Assembly (NCBI GenBank): GCA_947683425.1
Contig: CANTUQ010000081.1
Span: forward strand, 9,916,501-9,980,500
DNA: 64,000 bases
Source: Excoecaria cochinchinensis
Taxonomy: Eukaryota > Streptophyta > Magnoliopsida > Malpighiales > Euphorbiaceae
Reading direction: 5' to 3'
Positions 7,815 to 17,427 of the stretch are shown piece after piece. Each line of letters starts with the position of its first letter. Position 1 is the first letter of the stretch. The notes beneath the pieces were generated by a model, which was not told where the DNA came from, searched no databases, and saw only the letters and a list, made by a program, of their open reading frames with translations. A program made the translations under genes and the position numbers.

Positions 7815-9913
7815 ATGCCTCCCAGACACAGAGCACCATAGGCCCAGCCCGAGGTTGAGGTTCCGGGATGGATGGACGGTGAGTCAGCCTAGAGGTACAG
7901 GGCGTTGGCTCAGGTGGAGATTCGGGCTAGTTGCTTTGTGTCTCGGCCGTTCCTAGAGGCCCTAGGGATGGCCCGGGAGATCGACATGCTTATTGAGGGT
8001 GCCAGATGGATAGAGTTCCTTGACCCTGGTTTCCAGACCTTCCCTGAGGCCACCTGACAGGTGCTAGCTACCCTGCGATACGGCGGTTTTCAGAGATCAG
8101 ATACAGAGCCGGGGGTGGTGCAGTTTTAGTTCGATGGCTAGCATTTCAGCATCACCAGGCAGAGGTTCGCGCAGGCCACGGGGCTTCCCAGAGAGGAGGG
8201 GGTCGAGATCCCACGGCAAGCGGTGAGACGCGCCCACTGGACGGCCATTGCCTTACCAGGAGTGTTGTATGACCACGATACAGCAAAGAGCACCGAACTG
8301 GTGTCTCAGGCACTTCGGTAACTGCACAGAGTGCTATCCAGCTCGTACCTCGGTCGAGCTGGTAATCCAGGGTCGCTTAACGCGGCCGAGATCTGGAGCC
8401 TCTGGGCTATGGTGGCTGGCCAGCGCCTCAACGTTAGCCATGAGATCTTGGCTAACTTGGTCAGAGTTGGCAGAGGACTGACACCCGTGGTGATAGTAGG
8501 GGGAGTCATCACCCGTTTGCTGTTGGGGTTAGGAGTTGCCCCGGATAGGCTGAGAGGACCCCTGGATGAGGGGATACATGTGGATGCCTCCGCAGCGGTA
8601 CAAATGGGGATGATTTCACAGTTGTCAGGGCAGGCAGAGGCCTTCAGGCTGCTATCTATCCACAAGACTAGGTGGGTCTTGTGGATAGATAGCAGCCTGA
8701 AGGCCTCTGCCTGCCCTGACAGCTGTGAAATCATCCCCATCTATACTGTTGTGGAGGCATCCACATGTATCCCCTCATCCAGGGGTCCTCTTCAGGCTGC
8801 TATCTATCCACAAGACCAGGCGGGTCTTCTCCCTTCCGCCTTAGGCTCCAGATCCGGAGCAGCCAGAGCAGCAGCCTCCTCAGCTAGAACTAGAGCCAGA
8901 GCCTCAGCCTCCTCAGCCAGAGCGTCAGCCTCCTTAGCTGCAGCCCGAGCAGGAGCCGCCCCGGACTCTGATGGATTTCGATGTTGAGTTCACCATGGAC
9001 GAGCTGTTCAACACTCCACCGGCATCCAGGGCGCCGACTCCTGCTCCGTCACCGATCACCAGGGTGCAGCGGTCTACTTTCAGGCCCCCCGAGAGGTATC
9101 ACCCATACTTCCGGGGTAACCTGGGGGCATCTTCCTCCACAGCCCCACTGCTAGCACAGCAGCAGCCAGCACAGCCTGATTTCTCCCAGCTCCTCACTGC
9201 TATGTTCACAGCCTTCTAGTGACGATAGGATGAGAGAGACAGAGCTTTACAGGAGAGGTTAGACCATCAGCAGGCTGCTATCCAGGAGCAGTCCCGGATG
9301 ATAGAGCGGTTGGCCTAGGAGCAGGCTGGCTTTATTGAGCACGTAGTACGGGAGCAGGCTCAGGTCGTGGAGACCTTTAGGGACGAGCAGGCAAGGCTGG
9401 TAGAGCAGATTGCCCAGGGCCAGAGGGAGCTTAGACAACAGCTCGCTCATGATCTGAGGACGGCCCAGGACCAGGCATCTCAGAGAGTTGATTTGACTTT
9501 ACAGATGATCGATGAGTCACTCGACTCCCTGAGATCTCGGGTCCAGGCGATAGAGGGGATCCTTCCTCCCTCGTCCCAGACCATGAGGGAGTTTAGGGAG
9601 CAGACAGAGCAGCGCCTAGATCAGATGAGGAGGGCTACCGGCGAGCAGACTACTCAGATGAGCCAGGCATTCAAGAAGTTAGGAGGCACAGTCTCAGAGA
9701 CTTTGGAGTTCATGAGGACTTGCACCCAGCCTTTCTTGGATGGCTATGCTCAGATCAGGTTTAGGCAGGCCCATGATGCTGAGGCAGGACCCTCCACGGC
9801 TCAGCCTCCACCCCCCGACACAGCCAGCTCCACCTCCACCTCAGCTGGGGACAGTGCATATATCAGATGATGAGGATCCCGACGAGGAGCCCTCCGACTA
9901 CACACCCCTCTGA
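7815..9913 (+). pseudogene. Internal sense ORF of the Tat element, decayed (plant transposon protein-like)
   Basis: Function unknown. The frame starts MPPRHRAP at 7815 directly after the intron acceptor and can be followed to the stop at 9911-9913 (PSDYTPL). The N-terminal half (REIDMLIEGARWIEFLD, then ITRQRFAQATGLPRE, then EIWSLWAMVAGQRLN) has the spacing of the 'putative plant transposon protein' domain. A proline/glutamine-rich linker and a glutamine-rich predicted coiled coil (9240-9740) follow, and the tail is acidic. It is broken by several stops, mostly TAG where CAG is expected and TGA where CGA is expected (for example near 7840, 7890, 8056 and 9218-9317). An indel in a C run near 9815 and a foldback insertion at 8553-8791 also break it. 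Domain assignment is by eye. Confidence 0.6.
8553..8791. repeat. 116-nt inverted repeat with a 7-nt spacer inside the sense ORF
   Basis: Arms 8553-8668 and 8676-8791 are reverse complements. Every paired position sums to 17344, so there is no indel. I count about six mismatches, all transitions. Immediately after the second arm, 8791-8816 repeats the end of the first arm (TTCAGGCTGCTATCTATCC) in direct orientation before the normal coding text resumes. Confidence 0.95.
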
Positions 9914-10371
9914 TGTTCAGGGAGTCATTTTTTTTGTATTCTTGTACATTTTCACTTTGTATATACATTGTACAAAAATGGATATTTCTAGTGAAAAACT
10001 TTTGTTTCCAGTTTTATGCATTTATTCAGTTATTTATGATTCATTCATATTACAGATAAATATATGTTTTCACATTTGCTCATATTCCAAAATGATGACG
10101 ACATAGCAAACAAAAGGAAAACAAAAAATGACAACTCAATAAAAAAGAATATAAATGAAGCATGACATGGTAAACAAAGCAAAACCACACCATTCATGGA
10201 CATGTTAAAAGATAACAATTCAAACACGAATTGACAAAACCTTTTATCACACAAGTACAGAGAAACCTGGATCTGGACACAAGCGTCAATCAAAAGTCCG
10301 AACATGAGCACCTGAGATTCGTGTCTCCTCGAAAAGGAACCTAGCGAGGTCTCCTCCTCCACAAAGTCAAG
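9914..10371. other. Non-coding AT-rich spacer of the Tat element
   Basis: Between the end of the sense ORF and the tandem repeats I see no motif beyond AT-rich sequence. The ORFs here (9867-10106 plus strand, 10045-10362 minus strand) show no family features. Confidence 0.5.
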
Positions 10372-10760
10372 CTTATGGTCAGAGAGTACCGCTTCTCAAC
10401 AATCAAAGTTGTAGTTAGAGAACACTACCCTTCACCTCGAGACTGTGGTTAGAGAGTACCGCTTCTCACCAATCAAAGTTGCAGTTAGAGAAACACTACT
10501 CTTCCCATCGAGTTTGTAGTCAGAGAGTGCTACATCTCCTCAACACTGCGCGAGCCGAGATGAGGCCAGCAGAAGCAGAAGCTGTGGTTAGAGAAACACT
10601 GCTCTTCACATCGAGTTTGTAGTTAGAAAGTGCTACATCTCTTCAACCCTGCACGAGCCGAGACGAGGCCAGCAGAAGAAAAAGTTGCAGTTAGAGAAAC
10701 ACTGCTCTTCACATCGAGGTCATGGCTAAAGAATGCTGCATCTCACCAACACCTACAGGT
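10372..10760 (+). repeat. Tandem repeats before the polypurine tract
   Basis: Four to five units share AGAGAGTNCNNCNTCTC followed by GTTAGAGAAACACTNCTCTTC and end in ATCGAG. The first two units are about 70 bp, the next two about 105 bp because they carry an extra CGAGCCGAGANGAGGCCAGC segment. GAGAG/CTCTC arms make each unit partly self-complementary. 10761-10913 is unremarkable. Confidence 0.75.
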
Positions 10761-10913
10761 CGAGACGAGACCGATAGGGATATCTCCACCTACCGAACAG
10801 ACTGGGACGAGGTCTACCCGGTAAAAGGCACGGAAGGTAAGAACCGCCACAGGTACACTTTCTTCCTTTCTCTGAGTTTTGGCTCGTCTAGGCGCTTGTA
10901 CACTAGTTTCCCC

Positions 10914-10928
10914 AAAACTGGGGGCAAC
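10914..10928 (+). other. Polypurine tract (PPT) of the Tat element
   Basis: AAACTGGGGGCAAC directly precedes the LTR start TGTGAGCACC. The PPT is the RNase H-resistant primer for plus-strand cDNA, and its position fixes the element's orientation as plus. Confidence 0.7.
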
Positions 10929-11123
10929 TGTGAGCACCGTGTCCCGGAGCGGTCCGGATCAGAGATTACCCTATGATGAAATCAGTATCCGAGCCTGTAT
11001 AAACGGTTTGGATTTGGAGGCTTTAGTCCCATGTTCCACGAGAAACGGGTCTTTTTACCTTTCGTTGGCAGAAGGGGGAAAATAGGGAGTTTTTAAAGTC
11101 CAAAAAAGCATGTTTTTCTCAAG

Positions 11124-11366
11124 TGACGGCCAGCTCGTCGGTAAGCGGCAAACCCGTCGATCGGAGGTCGGCCCGTCGGATGAATCCTTGTGTCAGAAGG
11201 ATTCGTCCGACGCCCGTCGGCCAAATTGGCAGGGCCGTCGGATGAATCCTTGTGTCAGTAGGATTCTTCTGACGCCCGTCGATCAAAGTGGCAGGTCCGT
11301 CGGATGAATCCTTGTGTCAGTAGGATTCTTCCGACGCCCGACACCACCACAGACGCCCGTCTGTCG
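11124..11366. repeat. Palindrome cluster in the U3 of the Tat LTR, with a 62-bp tandem repeat
   Basis: CGTCGGATGAATCC recurs at 11174, 11236 and 11298, a strict 62-bp period. Each copy forms a stem with the downstream GGATTC-TTC-TGACG. Between them lie GACGCCCGTCGG-type palindromes of the same class as 6698-6880. Confidence 0.85.
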
Positions 11367-11375
11367 TGCCTGGCT

Positions 11376-11382
11376 TATAAAA
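11376..11382 (+). promoter_or_regulatory. TATA box of the Tat LTR
   Basis: GGCTTATAAAAGC directly follows the palindrome cluster and lies about 450 bp into the LTR. It is the best candidate for the element's main transcription start region. Confidence 0.65.
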
Positions 11383-11852
11383 GCTTTGAATTTTCTCATA
11401 AAAAGGGTTGGAAAAATTTTTAAAAGGGGAAACTCTGCCAAAATTCGTGGGTGTTTTCTCTCTCTTCCAACAAACACATTTCTAAAAGATTCAATTAACT
11501 CAAGAGTCAAACCATCAAAAGGAACTAAATTCAATTGGTTTTCCTAAGGTTTTGATTCCAAAAATTCGGTTTTCAAAGGAAATCAAGAAGGAAACAACTT
11601 ATTTTCCTCATTCTTGATGTTTATCTTGTTTTCTCGTGGAGCGTGCGGGAAGCCATACAACAATAAGGAATCCAACCAAAAAGGTTATTCTGAGGGTAAA
11701 TATTCCGGACCCTTTTCTGTCCTTGTTTTAGCTTCATTTTCAATATTGTACTTGTTTTTGCCTTCACTTTCGTTTCTTGTCATTATTTTTCTCGAGTTTG
11801 GTGTAAAATTTGCTTTTTGATTTTGGGAAAACTTATGTTTTCTGGGACAGAG

Positions 11853-11996
11853 GTGACCGACAGGTCATCTGTTGTGACCGACGCCCGTCGCTCACGTTTG
11901 AGCATAACCCGTCGGTCACCCCCACAGACGGCTTCCTTCGAGTGAGGGACGGGCCGTATGGGTCACCTCAACCGACGCCCGTCGGTGGGTTCTGTC
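11853..11996. repeat. Second palindrome cluster in the Tat LTR, downstream of the TATA box
   Basis: Contains GACCGACGCCCGTCG, ACCCGTCGGTCACC and CAACCGACGCCCGTCGGT. The word is that of the U3 cluster, but this one would lie in the transcribed leader. Confidence 0.8.
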
Positions 11997-13003
11997 CCAC
12001 ATTTTCAAATCTTCTCCTTTCCCCCCTTTTTTGTTCATTCAAATATTTATGTTTATTTGTAACCTTCTTTCTGTATTTTAACATCCTTTTGGCTTGTTTT
12101 GTGAGAGTATGTTTCCGTTTCTTGGACTGGATGGAGCTTGAGGGAGTCCTCGCGTACTTGGAAAGCTTGTCTGGTTTAGTTCCCTATCTTCCTATTTTAT
12201 ACATATTCCATGTATTTATTTATCGCTTCTCCTGTATATGAAAAAATTATTGTATTCCTCGCTAATGTAAAATCGGCCAAACGTTTTATATTTAATAAAT
12301 TAAACTCTTCATAAAATCAAGGACCCAATGTCCTATTCTTTATCCAATAAAATCATCACAATAGAAATACCCATTTAGATAATGATGCATGCGAGGACCA
12401 AATTCCTCAAAATAAGCAATGCCCCGATTCGTGTATGTATCGCACATTTATAAAAGGGAGTTGTATTCCGCTCCTTGTGTTATTGTAATTTATCGCTTTC
12501 ATTATTTGTACATTTACCGCTTTCCAAATGTGAATAAATGCGTTTTGATCTAATTGCATCGTGTGGAGAGAGAGCGAATTAACGAATATTAAAATTTGAT
12601 CATAAAATAATCAAGGTAGAAATAGATGAGAAGTCCCGAACCCAGCTCTGGTCTTTGGGCTCAAAGAGGCGAGAGGTCTATCCGATCACTCATTGAAATT
12701 ATGACCTCCAAGACACCTATTGTGTCATGAGACTTTGACGTTAATCCTAGGCTCCTTAGGGTGAGAGGTTTACCCTCCAAGACCCCTTTGGTTGGCCCAA
12801 AATGGATACTAAGCGCAGTCTTAGGCTCTCCGAGGCGAGAGAAACTTTCCCAATGTTCTATTGGGTGGCGACTCCATGAAACCTCCTTGTTGCCCAAAAT
12901 AGACGCACTCGCAATTCGTTGCAAGTTGCCAATGGATCCTCAATTGCCCGATCGCCCTCAAGCGGGCGGTCAGAGGGGCGGCCGCGGGGTCCGGCGCGCG
13001 TCA

Positions 13004-14503
13004 CACTTATTTACTATTTTATAATTACATTAAACACTATTATTTTATTGTCAATTTCACTATCACTTCCATATTAATCACACTACAATTTATCATTATT
13101 ACCCTAACACTTATTATTTCCCCATTATACTTAGCTAAGCATTTTGACTATTCTAACTTAACAATTCACACAATTCATTTCATCAATCCTTTATAGTCTT
13201 TCATTCGATAGTCCTGTACTATAGTTTAATTCATTAAGGTCCCTCTATATTATCACAGATACAAATTATCTTTCTATTGCACTTTTATTAATATTATCAT
13301 CACTATTTACATTACTAGTTTATTTATTTATGTGTCATTCCCTTATTGGCCTATGCATAATCAAATCAATATTTTCTTTACTTCACTATTAGTCAATTTC
13401 CCCATTACTTACATTTAAGTCTAAACTTTATCTTATTATAGTCAATTACAATTAAATTTTTACTTATTTACTTATTGACAGTAATACCGTTTTACCCTTT
13501 TTATCTTTTATTACCACTTATATAGAATTATATCATTATTTCAAACATAATTAAATTTCACACACATTTATAATCATTATATATATAAATATATATATAT
13601 CACTCAAAAACCATTATACATTTACTAATTATTCATACATTAATATTTCATTATTCTTGATTATTCATTCATTAATTATCAATTACATCCTTATTATCTA
13701 TATTATTGATCAATTACACTTCAATCTATTAATTAATCTCACCATTATATATTTACAATTTAGTTCCTAAACTTCTTATTAATATAAAATCTTACCCTTA
13801 ATTATCTCATATTACAAAAATGACATTATTTAATTATATTATCATATTTATTCATATATTATCATACACTTTATCATTTAACCCCTACATAACATTCAAA
13901 TTCAATTTATACTTTAGTCCTTGCTTAACTCTTACTTTCCAATTTTATGACTTCAATTTACTATAATTACAATTATATCCCTAATTAATCTTAATTTCAC
14001 TTTTAAGTTACTATTATTATTATAATTATTTCCTTATTAAACCAACATTTATTTTAGCCAATAATTTCATGAATTTAATTACATAATCACTCAATAAATT
14101 ATATTATTCACTATTTACATTTTAATCTTTTAACTAAACTTACTATTTCATTATTTACATTTAAGTCATTATTCTTTTTCTTTAATTCCCAATTATGTCC
14201 TTAACTTTTTCATTAATTTCATCTACGTCTCCACTTTTTCAACAATTCCATCCATGTCCCTTCTTTTCAATAATTCCATACATGTCCTCATTTTTCACTT
14301 AATTACCATAATGCCCTTACATACACTTGACTTACACTTTTGACCTCACTTATTCTCATTTTCCATTTTTACCCTTTCTTATTTCTTTTAATTACCAATT
14401 TACCCTTTTTTAAACTTAAATTCCACTTTTGATCTTATTAATTTACCAAATTACATTTAGGTCCCTAATTTACCACTTTTACACTAAATTACCATTTTAA
14501 CCT
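13004..14503. other. AT-rich LTR-like relic, left part
   Basis: Very AT-rich sequence with repeated TTACCATTTTACCC and TTAGGTCCCTAA-type text, also seen at 61370-61900. It has no coding frame. It is the target into which both the plus-strand Tat element (right end 13003) and the solo LTR at 14504 inserted, and it continues at 16987. Confidence 0.45.
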
Positions 14504-14875
14504 TGTGACGCCCCCTTTCCCTAACGACAGACTAGCTCAGCTAATCTTGGTTAGAGAAGGTCGCACACACACAACAGAACACATGCGAAATCTGAACAAT
14601 AAAATTTCATCACATAGTATCTTATCTCAAGCATCACATGCCAAGCTATTCATAGGACATACATACATATGAGAGGTTACATTCATGATCATACAATATT
14701 ACATGCCTTTACACTTCCATTACACATGTTAACTATACAAAAGCTTATACAAAATCCCAAAATAACAGCCCCCAAACCTATGCTAATCACTTCCTATTGT
14801 TGACCATACAAAAATGCGGGGGACGTCCTTCAGTCACCTCTCGTCCGTACCTGCAGGGATTAGAGTAAATCTATG

Positions 14876-14893
14876 CTAAGCGATAACGCTTAG
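14876..14893 (-). other. Conserved hairpin CTAAGCG-ATAA-CGCTTAG of Tekay-type LTRs
   Basis: A 7-bp perfect stem with a 4-nt loop. Counterparts are at 23773-23790, 40406-40423, 45278-45295, 46000-46017, 50960-50977 and 55740-55757, always about 330-380 bp from the plus-strand left end of the LTR. Some copies keep pairing with changed bases. In LTR orientation it lies near the 3' end, so an RNA role such as 3'-end formation is possible but unproven. Confidence 0.7.
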
Positions 14894-15682
14894 TGGGGAA
14901 CTCATATATAGCAGATAATTTATCACACCATCAGAAACATCATACATTATGCATTAGTAGACATGCCAGAATAATCATTATTAAAGCATGTACCATTTCA
15001 AGCATAGCTTTGTTCATTACTATGTTCAATCATAAAGCATCAATCACTTATTCACATATCCGTACTTTCTTGTATCACAATCACCTCTGTTATTATTTAA
15101 TTAACTGATTAGCCGATTAACCTTTTAGTCCATTAGCCTGCAATTCAATGACGCGGATAACGGGTATCGCATCGGTACCTCTCTGGTACCAGTAATCTCA
15201 TCGAGACTACTTTTAACATTAGCACCTTCTGGTGCTTCACATCACATTAGTACCTTCTGGTACTTCACATTATTCCACATATAATAAAATCCAGCAAGGA
15301 TTATTCGCATTGTGATTCCCATGGAATCAGACACATTTAACGCATGGGGCTGCAGCACTTGACCCTATAGGTATGCCTAACTATCCACTACTTGACTCGC
15401 AGGCTTAAGTTGTTAAACAATTATTCAATTCACTTTTCACTTTTCACATTTGCATTAGCAGATAGCTAAACATTTCATTTGCATACCCAGTATGCTTTCA
15501 AATTCAATTTTTACATTTAATGTTCACATAACTGGTCGCATTCGAAAATCACCATGATTGTATACATTTGTGGATCACTTAACACACATATAATACTTAC
15601 TCAGGTTGTCCTTCATTTCAACTCAAAGCTTTGCCATTTGAATGGCCAAACACATTAGGATCATATTGCCAAAACAGGGTTG

Positions 15683-16009
15683 GTCACGGTCACAATGAAT
15701 TTCATTGTCACCGTGACATATTGAAGTCCAAAATAGAATGCAAACTGGGGGCATGTCACGGTCACAATCAATTTCGTCGTCACCGTGACATGTTCCCAAC
15801 TCTCGACAGAATGCAACTTGAGGGTATGTCACGGTCACAATGAATCTCATTGTTACCGTGACATATTCTCACTTTGCAAAACAGAATGCCTTCCTGGGTA
15901 CCTCACGGTCACAATGAATTTCATTGTCACCGTGACATACCAAAATCCACTAGGCATAATTGAACTCAGCATACGTCACGGTCACAATCATTTTCATTGT
16001 CACCGTGAC
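15683..16009. repeat. Five 35-nt palindromes at a 72-74 bp period
   Basis: Copies at 15683-15717, 15755-15789, 15828-15862, 15902-15936 and 15975-16009. Arms are GTCACGGTCACAATGAA and its reverse complement around one central base. Copies differ by a few substitutions, mostly one-sided. The spacers of about 38 bp are also related (CAGAATGC-like text). Confidence 0.95.
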
Positions 16010-16986
16010 CCATGCAAAATCACCATAACATAGTTATGTTTTTCAGCTCGTTTCTACCTTCTCATTTAGACTTCAAATCTCATTCTCATGCTTGACAATA
16101 AACCCAAAATATCAACTACTCACCCATTAGCACATACCTGGTTTTTCCCTTCTTGTTTGACATTCAATAATAGCACAAATCATAATCATTCTCAAGCACT
16201 TTATCACAAGCATATTGCTCCTACAATCATACTATCTAGCATCACATAATTCATGCTCAAACTTCAATTTCACATATCATATATTCAGTTCAAATCTCTA
16301 TTTAATCAACACTAATCACACAATCACACAATTAGGGTTTGTTCCCAAACCTTGCCGCCTTAGCTCCTAATTTCGACGGACGCTCGGCTCGTCGATTACA
16401 GCCTTTCCCTTATCTCTCTTCACTTCTTCAGCTAGCAAAAACAACACAGATGCTCAAGCTCAAACTCAAACCAATAATATCCCATACAAACCAGCTCAAC
16501 CAAGAAGAAAGAGTAGCAGATGAGATTATGCACTTATTCACTTACCTCTTAGGTTTAACCCTTAATTCTTGAGCAACTTAACATCAATTTGCTAACACTT
16601 CATAAAGCCTCTCTAAACTCACTCCCACGCAAGAAAGAAAAGAGAAGAACACAGAAAATTACTAGGTTACCAAATGAAACTCTTCCCTTCCCTTAACTCA
16701 TTCTTGCATGCAAAAGTGTAGGTGGCATCCTCTCAAGAAGCCACACGAAAACCACTTCCTCAAATCTGTCTCCACTTTCCATTAAATGAAGTTATTATTT
16801 CCTTAATTAATCCTTTATTAACTAGCCAATCAGCCTTTAACTCATGCTTAGCACAAACATTCATAATTACCATTAAAACCCTTAACAATACTTCTTTCTT
16901 TCAATTAAGTCCAATCCTACACATTCAATTCTCACACACATGCCAATTTAAGTTAATTCTCTTAGGGTACAAATCCGGCCATGACA

Positions 16987-17427
16987 AACCTCATATTTTG
17001 TCAAAATTACCAAATTACCCTTACAATTACACTTTTTACCTAACTTACTCCATATTTATCTATTAGGTGTAAAATTACCATTTTACCTCTAAACTTTCTA
17101 TTTCTTTCACTTTAGTCCCATTTTCACTCATTTTTCTTATTTATCACTATTTTAATAAATTTTATTACAGATTTACCATTATGCCCTAACTTTTATTAAA
17201 TTACCATATTGCCCTTAAAGTACCTTTTTCTAAGTCAAATGTTATTTTCAATCCTTATCTCATCTTATCTTATCTCTATCCTTATCACTATCATTATCAT
17301 ATCTTTATCTTTATCACTTATCATTACTTACATGTGTATCAATTTAATCATTCAATTAATTATTTCTTTACACTTTTTTGCCATATATTGCAATAAATCT
17401 CCTTTTAATCAATTTCATTCAACTTTT
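16987..17427. other. AT-rich LTR-like relic, continuation after the solo LTR
   Basis: Resumes the host sequence with the TSD AACCT, then ATTACCAAATTACCC text and long CTTATC runs, ending in TTTTGCCCCT. A similar run ending in TTTGCCCCT occurs at 61650-61886. No gene. Confidence 0.45.

Larger units (their letters stand above)
3502..13003 (+). mobile_element. 3' half of a plus-strand Tat-type Ty3/gypsy retrotransposon with extra ORFs
   Basis: From 5' to 3' it contains the end of RNase H and a complete integrase (3504-4928), a hairpin array (4958-5102), an antisense spliced ORF (5392-6615), a divergent promoter block (6684-6897), a leader intron (7088-7813), a sense ORF (7815-9913), tandem repeats (10372-10760), a PPT (10914-10928) and the 3' LTR (10929-13003). 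A long region with additional, partly antisense ORFs between integrase and 3' LTR is a known trait of the Tat lineage. The gag, protease and RT half would lie left of the minus-strand insertion, outside the window. Confidence 0.8.
10929..13003 (+). repeat. 3' LTR of the plus-strand Tat element (2.1 kb)
   Basis: Starts TGTGAGCACCGTGTCCCGGA next to the PPT and ends GGCGCGCGTCA. The ending is the reverse complement of the starts of the LTRs at 795 and 62169. U3 holds the palindrome cluster (11124-11366) followed by a TATA box. The downstream part holds a second palindrome cluster and, at 12864-12875, an internal GGTGGCGACTCC. No coding frame is credible. Confidence 0.8.
14504..16986 (-). mobile_element. 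Solo LTR of a Tekay-type element, TSD AACCT
   Basis: Begins TGTGACGCCCCC and ends GGCCATGACA. The 5-bp direct repeat AACCT flanks it at 14499-14503 and 16987-16991, so the boundaries are firm. A single LTR without internal sequence indicates LTR-LTR recombination. Orientation is inferred from landmarks shared with the LTR array at 44951-59298: a CTAAGCG-ATAA-CGCTTAG hairpin at 14876-14893, a GGTATGCCTAACTATCCAC box near 15370 and a TTAGGGTACA box near the right end. It carries five 35-nt palindromes. ORFs inside (14893-15108, 15623-16033, 16339-17066) are not genes. Confidence 0.85.

Noticed and set aside
15683..16009. Regular repeat-spacer pattern resembling a CRISPR array
   Set aside because: The repeats are complete palindromes, the spacers are related to each other, and the array sits inside a plant solo LTR with a TSD.
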